Shown piece after piece: positions 1 through 5,217 of a DNA stretch of 5,217 bases; position 1 is the first letter of the stretch; every line of letters begins with the position of its first letter. A program made the position numbers and the translations under genes. Source of the DNA: Gammaproteobacteria bacterium (lineage in GTDB: Bacteria; Pseudomonadota; Gammaproteobacteria; SZUA-229); assembly GCA_016764035.1 (NCBI GenBank), contig JAESSQ010000022.1, positions 1 through 5,217 of the forward strand, in the 5' to 3' direction. The notes below the pieces were generated by a model. That model saw nothing but the letters and a program-made list of their open reading frames with translations. It searched no databases and was not told the DNA's origin.

Positions 1-1251
1 ATAAGCCAATGCATTTCTGATTTCTGCGCGTTCAAAAAATCGCATACCGCCATAAACACGGTACGGAATACCTTCACTGACGAAACGTTCTTCAAGTATC
101 CGCGACTGCACATTCGAGCGATACAAGATGGCGGCGTCTGCTCGTGCATTACCTGCACTGACAAATTGTTTTATTTTATCGATAACAAATTTTGCTTCAT
201 CACGTTCATCATAAGCATTGTAAAATATTATCGGTTCGCCATCTTCGCCACTGCTCCATAACTTTTTACCCATGCGATCGGCATTATTATCTATCAGTGC
301 ATTGGCCGCTGACAGAATGGTCGTCGTCGAACGGTAATTTTGTTCCAGCTTAATAAGCTCGAGCGTAGGAAAGTCTTGTTGAAAACGTTGAATATTTTCT
401 ACACGTGCGCCACGCCAACCGTAGATTGCCTGATCGTCATCGCCGACAATAAACACCTTGTTTGATTTTCCAGCTAACAGTTGAATAAGTGCATATTGAA
501 TAGTATTGGTGTCCTGAAACTCATCGACCAGAATATGCTGAAAGCGTTTTTGATAGTGCGACTGTAATGATTCATTATCGCGAATAAGTTCTAAAGTGCG
601 TAATAACAACTCGGCAAAATCGATAACACCTGCACGCTCACAGGCAAGCTGATAAGTGATATAGATACGGACTAATTGTTGGTGGGCCGGATTACGCGAG
701 GTATCTATATGTGACGGCCGTTTGCCCTCGTCTTTTCGCGCATTGATAAAGGCCTGTGCCTGTTTCGGTGGCCACTTCGCTTCGTCGAGCTCCAGTGATT
801 TTAATGTTCGACGCACTAAACGATATTGATCATCCGAGTCCAGAATTTGAAAGTTCTGCGGCAGTTTGGCTTCTTGCCAGTGATTGCGCAATAAACGATG
901 CGCAAGGCCATGAAACGTACCAACCCACATGCCAGCAACCGGCATGCCCTGTAATTTTTCAACACGCTGCCGCATTTCTGCCGCCGCTTTATTGGTAAAT
1001 GTCACCGCGAATATATTATACGCAGAGATGCCTTCAACCTGATTTAACCAGGCAATACGGTGCACCAACACACGTGTTTTACCGCTACCAGCACCAGCCA
1101 ATATCAACATATGCTCGGGTGGCGCGGTTACTGCGCGGCGCTGCGCATCATTTAATTCATTAAGAATATGCGAGACATCCGCATCTGCGGCCTGACTTAC
1201 CGCCTGTTTGAAAATCTTATTGGCAACGTCGGGGGTTAATTGGTCTGACAT
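1..1251 (-). CDS. uvrD: DNA helicase II UvrD (superfamily 1A 3'-5' helicase), N-terminal part; 3' end outside window
   Basis: UvrD is an ATP-driven 3'-5' DNA helicase. It removes the excised oligonucleotide in nucleotide excision repair, unwinds nicked DNA in mismatch repair and strips RecA from DNA. The 417 codons seen here stay open to position 1. Visible motifs in order are a Q motif (LNDAQ, about residues 33-37), Walker A GAGSGKT (53-59, K58), motif Ia TFTNKAA (84-90), motif Ic TFHGLAHR (112-119), Walker B DEFQDTN (243-249), motif III GDDDQAIYGWRG (270-281) and motif IV EQNYRS (303-308). The last visible segment, YRVYGGMRFFERAEI, closely matches E. coli UvrD as I recall it, which favours UvrD over Rep. 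UvrD is usually about 720 residues, so roughly 300 are missing, including motifs V and VI. ATG at 1251 is the only ATG, GTG or TTG in frame before the Q motif. It gives about 24 extra residues compared with E. coli. No clear Shine-Dalgarno sequence precedes it. Confidence 0.97.
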   Translation of the reverse strand, partial: MSDQLTPDVANKIFKQAVSQAADADVSHILNELNDAQRRAVTAPPEHMLILAGAGSGKTRVLVHRIAWLNQVEGISAYNIFAVTFTNKAAAEMRQRVEKLQGMPVAGMWVGTFHGLAHRLLRNHWQEAKLPQNFQILDSDDQYRLVRRTLKSLELDEAKWPPKQAQAFINARKDEGKRPSHIDTSRNPAHQQLVRIYITYQLACERAGVIDFAELLLRTLELIRDNESLQSHYQKRFQHILVDEFQDTNTIQYALIQLLAGKSNKVFIVGDDDQAIYGWRGARVENIQRFQQDFPTLELIKLEQNYRSTTTILSAANALIDNNADRMGKKLWSSGEDGEPIIFYNAYDERDEAKFVIDKIKQFVSAGNARADAAILYRSNVQSRILEERFVSEGIPYRVYGGMRFFERAEIRNALAY

Positions 1252-1301
1252 AAAATCATCTATTATTTTGGTATTGTTCGATAGCGCTCACTTAATAGAG
1301 C

Positions 1302-1348
1302 ATCGTTGCACGCAAGACATGGATATTCTACGGTGTCGCTGCAACGAT
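1302..1348. repeat. Imperfect inverted repeat (hairpin) in the gap between the peptidase-barrel gene and uvrD
   Basis: The arms ATCGTTGCA (1302-1310) and TGCAACGAT (1340-1348) are perfect 9-bp inverted repeats. Inside them, GC (1312-1313) can pair with GC (1338-1339), and GACA (1316-1319) with TGTC (1334-1337). That gives 15 paired positions, with a 1-nt and a 2-nt bulge on one side and a loop of about 14 nt. On the minus strand the hairpin begins 6 nt after the stop of the upstream gene. No T-run follows it in either direction, so it is not a classical intrinsic terminator. It could be a 3'-end stabilising or processing hairpin, a partial or Rho-linked terminator, or a 5'-leader structure for uvrD. 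The inverted repeat is seen directly; its function is inferred. Confidence 0.6.
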
Positions 1349-1354
1349 AAGCAA
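1325..1354 (-). promoter_or_regulatory. Weak candidate sigma-70 promoter for uvrD
   Basis: On the minus strand, TAGAAT (1330-1325) matches five of six bases of the -10 consensus. TTGCTT (1354-1349) matches only the first three bases of the -35 consensus, at a spacing of 18. The pair overlaps the hairpin at 1302-1348. It is the best promoter-like pair I found in the 103-base gap before uvrD, but matches this weak occur by chance. I see no LexA box of the CTG-N10-CAG type in the gap, although E. coli uvrD is SOS-regulated. Confidence 0.2.
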
Positions 1355-4258
1355 TTAAAAACTACTACCTATTTTCACATAGAGGCGATCATCGCCTATC
1401 TCACTATCAAAACCATGGGCGTAACCCAGTCGAGTACGTAACACCAAATTATAAAACAGATTAATATCTGCCGTTATCTCTATACCCGCACTTGAATAAT
1501 ACTTACCCGGAGAATTCTGGTATGCCGTTCCTGTTTCAGCAAACACAGTGCCAAACCACTGCATGATACCTACGGGTGGTGACATTAGGCCCTGCTCTAT
1601 ACGTTGTGTTGGAAAACGCCATTCGCCCGTTAACAGTTGCGCACGACGTCCTCTCAGTTGTGGCCGGCCTTCATCATAACCGCGTAACGCATAACGACGT
1701 CGGTCAAATATGCCGTCACCACGCACGCCATTTAATAAAATATTGATTACATCGTCGCTTGTGCCTTCGCCGCCTAGTCTAAACTCACGTGGCTGATCTG
1801 TACCCCAGCCCTGAAAAACACGTAAGGCAATAACACTTTCTTTGCCGGTACGTATAAACTGTCGAAAATCAATGGTATAGATTTGGCCACTGAAATCTGC
1901 GTTTAAAATATCACTGTCTTCTGCCACCAGTCGCAACTGCATACCGTCATTTAAACTGATTGATAACGGATTTAAGTCAGCACTGTTGTATAACCACGCC
2001 GCACCCAAAAGATGGTCTTCAAATTCATCCACAGCTATGGCATTGGTCGCTAATTCATCATCAGCGGTATTGTCGTAGATTATGCTAAATAAAATACTGC
2101 TTTGATGTTGTATACGCCAGTCGTTAAATGCAACCATCGCACTCGCCACATCTCGCTTGGAGATTCTGTTTAGATTACCGTTCGACTCCAAAAGAATCTC
2201 ATTAATACGCGCATACGAAAAATAATATCGCCGAGCATAAACATATTTTAAATTTGCTGCAGGTTTTTCCAGCTTGGTATCATAACTCAGGTTTATCGTA
2301 TAGTTATGGATGCCCAAAGCATCGGCACCTGTGGTTATAACGCCAAATTCAGCACGTTGCTCACTGTAACTAAAAGTAGGAAACCACCAGCGAGGTTGCA
2401 AACTCGGCCATGCAGAATAATCGTTTTCTTGACGTTTTGTCACAGAATAATCGATTAACTTTAGCTGATCATCTTTAAACGTAAACGGCTTAGTAACAAT
2501 TAACTCATCAACCAACGCAGCCATATCAAAACTAGCATCTTGCTGATTTTCTGCTTCCGGCTCATCCAGTGCTAATTTATAAATTGCATAACCTTCTGCA
2601 CTGTAACCGGTGTAATAAATTGGCGCGCCTTTTGCTGCCTGACTTGACTGAAAAGCGCCACCCATGAGTTGGGTTAACTGCTCAACTTTTCCTGAAACAT
2701 TATGGTAGCGATACAAGTTATATACATTGTCCGCTTCCATAGAAAATAAAATATTTCCATCTGCTGTGTATTGCGGGTTCATGGCAATACTCACACCACG
2801 CGTGACTTTCTTCCACTGTTTATTGGCCAGATTAAAAACTTCAATATTCCAGCCATCACCTTTTCGCCATACCGAGGCAACAACATACTTGCCATCTGGC
2901 GCTACATCTATTTGACCGATAATTTGAGCGTTTTTCGCCTGCCATAATGTGTCAATAATTTGTGCTTCATCATCGAGCAACTGTAATTCAAACTTTCCGG
3001 CATTATGCTGCACAGCAATGATTTGTTTACCGTCTGGATGCCAGCTGGCAAACAGATAGCGACCACACTCTGTTAAACGTCGTATGCTTTTTTTGTCTTC
3101 ATCATAACGATAGATGTCACTGTATATCGTGTACTGATTGCAAAATTCGTTTTGTGTTAACAACAGTCCAGACGTAGGATGTACATCCAGCATGGCGCCA
3201 TTATTAAGATCGGCAAGTTCTTCTATTTCACTGTTAGTTTTTATATGCATTAAACTGGCGCGTTTATAGCCACCATTTTCAACGTAATATATTTCTTCAC
3301 CTTTTTCTGTCTCAATGGCACGTACAGAATCGGTGCGATAGGCTACTTTGGAAATTTGTTTACCTGTTTTGATACCCCTGGCCGTTATGGCATCGATCTG
3401 CAGTTGAAACTTTTTAGTTAACCACTGTCGGTACTCTTCCCACAATGGTGTCAGGTTTTTGCCTAATACGGTGTTGGCATTGGTATTGATAAAAAACGGA
3501 AAAAGATTATCGCTGTATTCCTCAATCCATTGTTGCAGCTTATCGGCGCCATAACGTTCAGTTAAAAAATTCATGAAGTAAACGCCATACAAATAACGCG
3601 TATTCCCCGCAGGCCAGGTTACAACGGGTAAATTGACATGAGAGATAGGTTGCAAACCATTGGCTACTTCTTCTCGCATCATCGATGCGAATAACGTGCT
3701 TTGGCCACGACCAATGCCTCGCTCAACATCCGTTTCTACGCTGGTTGCCAGACCTTCAAGCACCCAGGATGGTTGAAAAAGATTAGGGAATAGAAAAACG
3801 AAACGGCCAAATATGCTTCTTAAAAATTCTGGTGTGCCTGCGCTTTTGTCCAGATGGATGATATGGGTGTATTCATGAAAAATTAACAATGTTAACCAGT
3901 CATCAAAATCTTCCAGTGTATTGATATCTGTCGGTGGCGCTAAAAATATTACCGTACGATTAAAAAATAATGGGCTGGCAAAACCATTTGGCTGATCGGT
4001 TTCATCACTGATGACAACATGAGTTTTTTCTTTCGGTTGCCAGTTTAATTCGCGTGTTAAACGTTTGTGTGCGGACTCTGCTATGGCTAACGCTCTTTCT
4101 GCAATGGTTTTATTGCCGTCGGCAAAATGCAGGTAAATGTGTTCGCTTTCTATCGTTTTCCAGTCCAGGTCGGGGTCAACGGCTAAAGCATTATTACTTA
4201 GTAAAATACAGATTAAAAAAAAGGAGTTTATTAATAATCGATATCTCTGTTTGAACAT
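1355..4258 (-). CDS. Secreted metallopeptidase-like / TolB-like beta-propeller / Omp85-type outer-membrane barrel protein
   Basis: This 967-residue envelope protein appears to have three modules. Residues 1-26 form a signal peptide with a hydrophobic core and a likely signal peptidase I cut after ALA26. C17 does not sit in a lipobox. Residues about 30-290 resemble gluzincin (peptidase MA-like) domains: HEYTH at 128-132 supplies two zinc ligands and the catalytic E129, and E168 in WVLEGLA is the likely third ligand. Residues about 305-565 look like a TolB/WD40-like propeller with blade motifs WHPDGKQI (406-413), VAPDGKYV (452-459) and YTADGNIL (497-504). An acidic linker and an aromatic segment (PRWWFPTFSY, 622-631) lead into a barrel of about 340 residues. 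That barrel has LGGEGT (828-833), LRGY (858-861), EWRFP (879-883) and a C-terminal phenylalanine, as in Omp85 proteins. No POTRA repeats are evident. The start is fixed by an in-frame TAA directly upstream. Domain families are recognised from motifs; the substrate and role are unknown. It may be annotated elsewhere simply as a PD40-repeat or BamA/TamA-like protein. Confidence 0.88.
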   Translation of the reverse strand: MFKQRYRLLINSFFLICILLSNNALAVDPDLDWKTIESEHIYLHFADGNKTIAERALAIAESAHKRLTRELNWQPKEKTHVVISDETDQPNGFASPLFFNRTVIFLAPPTDINTLEDFDDWLTLLIFHEYTHIIHLDKSAGTPEFLRSIFGRFVFLFPNLFQPSWVLEGLATSVETDVERGIGRGQSTLFASMMREEVANGLQPISHVNLPVVTWPAGNTRYLYGVYFMNFLTERYGADKLQQWIEEYSDNLFPFFINTNANTVLGKNLTPLWEEYRQWLTKKFQLQIDAITARGIKTGKQISKVAYRTDSVRAIETEKGEEIYYVENGGYKRASLMHIKTNSEIEELADLNNGAMLDVHPTSGLLLTQNEFCNQYTIYSDIYRYDEDKKSIRRLTECGRYLFASWHPDGKQIIAVQHNAGKFELQLLDDEAQIIDTLWQAKNAQIIGQIDVAPDGKYVVASVWRKGDGWNIEVFNLANKQWKKVTRGVSIAMNPQYTADGNILFSMEADNVYNLYRYHNVSGKVEQLTQLMGGAFQSSQAAKGAPIYYTGYSAEGYAIYKLALDEPEAENQQDASFDMAALVDELIVTKPFTFKDDQLKLIDYSVTKRQENDYSAWPSLQPRWWFPTFSYSEQRAEFGVITTGADALGIHNYTINLSYDTKLEKPAANLKYVYARRYYFSYARINEILLESNGNLNRISKRDVASAMVAFNDWRIQHQSSILFSIIYDNTADDELATNAIAVDEFEDHLLGAAWLYNSADLNPLSISLNDGMQLRLVAEDSDILNADFSGQIYTIDFRQFIRTGKESVIALRVFQGWGTDQPREFRLGGEGTSDDVINILLNGVRGDGIFDRRRYALRGYDEGRPQLRGRRAQLLTGEWRFPTQRIEQGLMSPPVGIMQWFGTVFAETGTAYQNSPGKYYSSAGIEITADINLFYNLVLRTRLGYAHGFDSEIGDDRLYVKIGSSF

Positions 4259-4274
4259 TTATTTATTTTTTTAA
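4256..4274 (-). promoter_or_regulatory. Translation junction ubiB / peptidase-barrel gene, without a Shine-Dalgarno sequence
   Basis: The ubiB stop codon (TAA, 4265-4263) and the next start (ATG, 4258-4256) are separated by four bases. The leader is almost pure A and T, including seven A's at 4272-4266 and an in-frame TAA at 4261-4259. No purine-rich GGAG-like site lies in the usual window upstream of the ATG. This favours initiation by ribosomes ending ubiB (translational coupling), helped by an unstructured AT-rich leader. The spacing and base content are seen directly; the coupling is inferred. Confidence 0.5.
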
Positions 4275-5217
4275 CCCATATAATACAAACAACGTACCCA
4301 ATAGCCCCGTAATCCACGACATCACAGAAGCTCCATAGTAATGTATAGACGCATCCATGGTAAAAATCACTGAAGCTGCGATTAATAATCCGCTGCCAAT
4401 GATTACCGCTAAACTACGCTGATGGTTATGGTTCATCTCCTCGCGCATTTTTCTTATCTCTGACACTTGCTGTAAATGATACTCACCATCCGCATAGGCC
4501 TTTAAGCTTTTATACACGAGGTTCGGCATTTCAGGCATTTTTTCGATAAGATAAGGCAGGTCATCTTTAAGATTACGGAACAAAGCACGCGCACCCACCT
4601 GCTCTTCCATCCACTGCTCTAAAAATGGTTTTGCTGTTTTCCATAGGTCAAGGTCTGGGTAAAGCTGACGACCTAAACCTTCGATATTCAGAAGTGTTTT
4701 TTGCAACAGGACTAGTTGTGGTTGTACTTCCATGTCAAAACGACGCGCTGTTTGAAACAGGCGCAATAACAATTGACCAAATGAAATTTCTTTTAGTGGT
4801 TTTTCAAATATCGGTTCACATACGCTTCGGATAGCCGATTCGAATTCATCGATACGTGTATGAGACGGCACCCAGCCAGACTCGACATGTAATTTAGCGA
4901 CTTTATAATAATCACGTTGAAAAAAGGCCAGGAAATTTTCCGCCAGATAACGTTTATCCGTTTGGCTTAATGTACCCATAATGCCAAAATCTACAGCGAT
5001 ATATTTTGGGTTTGCTGGTTTAGTGGTATCGACAAAAATATTGCCCGGATGCATATCTGCATGAAAAAAATTATCTCTAAAAACTTGTGTATAAAATAAT
5101 CTTAAACCTTTTTCAGCCAAGACTTTTAAATCAATATTTGCCGCTTTTAGCTTTTCAAAATGACCAATAGGAATGGCATAGACTCTTTCCATAACCATTA
5201 CTTTTTCTTTGCAATAC
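4263..5217 (-). CDS. ubiB: UbiB, ABC1/ADCK-type atypical kinase/ATPase of ubiquinone biosynthesis, C-terminal part; 5' end outside window
   Basis: UbiB is a membrane-anchored atypical kinase-fold protein needed for ubiquinone (coenzyme Q) synthesis. It is thought to use ATPase activity to assist the Ubi enzymes or their lipid intermediates. The reading frame continues to the window edge (YCKEKV before the first visible Met), so the Met at 5198 is internal and about 230 N-terminal residues are missing, including the KxGQ motif. Counting from that Met, the catalytic-loop motif HADMHPGN is at 46-53 (bases 5063-5040) and the metal-binding DFG is at 70-72. The stretches KRYLAENF, SGWVP, CEPIFEKPL, EVQPQLVLLQKTLL and LDLWKTAKPFLE are typical of proteobacterial UbiB. 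Two hydrophobic helices (about 263-281 and 290-308) form the usual C-terminal membrane anchor. The protein ends GLKK at a normal position. In many gammaproteobacteria ubiB sits after ubiE and ubiJ; those would lie upstream, beyond the window. Confidence 0.97.
   Translation of the reverse strand, partial: YCKEKVMVMERVYAIPIGHFEKLKAANIDLKVLAEKGLRLFYTQVFRDNFFHADMHPGNIFVDTTKPANPKYIAVDFGIMGTLSQTDKRYLAENFLAFFQRDYYKVAKLHVESGWVPSHTRIDEFESAIRSVCEPIFEKPLKEISFGQLLLRLFQTARRFDMEVQPQLVLLQKTLLNIEGLGRQLYPDLDLWKTAKPFLEQWMEEQVGARALFRNLKDDLPYLIEKMPEMPNLVYKSLKAYADGEYHLQQVSEIRKMREEMNHNHQRSLAVIIGSGLLIAASVIFTMDASIHYYGASVMSWITGLLGTLFVLYGLKK

Noticed and set aside
756..998. Plus-strand open frame of 80 codons
   Set aside because: It lies wholly opposite the conserved uvrD coding sequence and its translation shows no recognisable domain; it is an antisense shadow.
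1383..1397. Palindrome AGGCGATCATCGCCT near the end of the barrel gene, considered as a terminator
   Set aside because: It lies inside codons of the conserved last strands (IGDDRLY), leaves too small a loop when fully paired, and has no T-run directly after it.
1208..1441. Plus-strand open frame of 77 codons spanning the gap before uvrD
   Set aside because: It is antisense to the uvrD start and to the conserved barrel end of the upstream gene, with no family resemblance and no convincing ribosome site.
4054..4254. Plus-strand open frame of 66 codons, with an AAGGAG-like sequence at 4221-4226
   Set aside because: The frame is antisense to the signal peptide and peptidase start. The AAGGAG is the complement of signal-peptide codons, lies near the end of this frame and is not placed before a start.
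4258..4274. Possible programmed frameshift at the run of seven A's, fusing UbiB to the peptidase-barrel protein
   Set aside because: An in-frame TAA at 4261-4259 directly precedes the downstream ATG, so shifting into that frame would not give a fusion. UbiB also ends at its normal length.
4625..4834. Plus-strand open frame of 69 codons
   Set aside because: It is antisense to highly conserved UbiB sequence (including EVQPQLVLLQ) and has no domain features.

Overview
The window looks like chromosomal DNA of an AT-leaning gammaproteobacterium. The two conserved genes closely resemble the Escherichia coli versions of UvrD and UbiB, and the middle gene encodes an outer-membrane protein, so the cell is a Gram-negative ubiquinone user. 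I cannot name the genus from sequence alone. I see no insertion sequence, tRNA, rRNA, CRISPR array or attachment site.

All three genes lie on the minus strand, so transcription runs from high to low coordinates. At 4263-5217 is the C-terminal part of ubiB, whose 5' end lies beyond the window. Four bases after its stop, at 4258-1355, begins a 967-residue secreted protein. It appears to join three modules: a zinc metallopeptidase domain with HEYTH and a downstream EGLA glutamate, a TolB/WD40-like beta-propeller, and a C-terminal Omp85-type outer-membrane beta-barrel with an LRGY motif and a terminal phenylalanine. A gap of 103 bases follows, holding a strong imperfect hairpin and at best a weak promoter. 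At 1251-1 is the N-terminal 417 residues of UvrD (DNA helicase II), whose C-terminal part is cut off by the window edge.

ubiB and the peptidase-barrel gene are almost certainly co-transcribed. Their 4-nt spacing and the lack of a Shine-Dalgarno sequence at the second start suggest translational coupling. UvrD may be read through from them or started from its own promoter in the 103-base gap. The three products (ubiquinone biosynthesis at the inner membrane, an envelope protein, a DNA repair helicase) have no obvious shared pathway. The middle gene is the unusual one: its domains are recognisable, but its substrate and role are not evident from the sequence.
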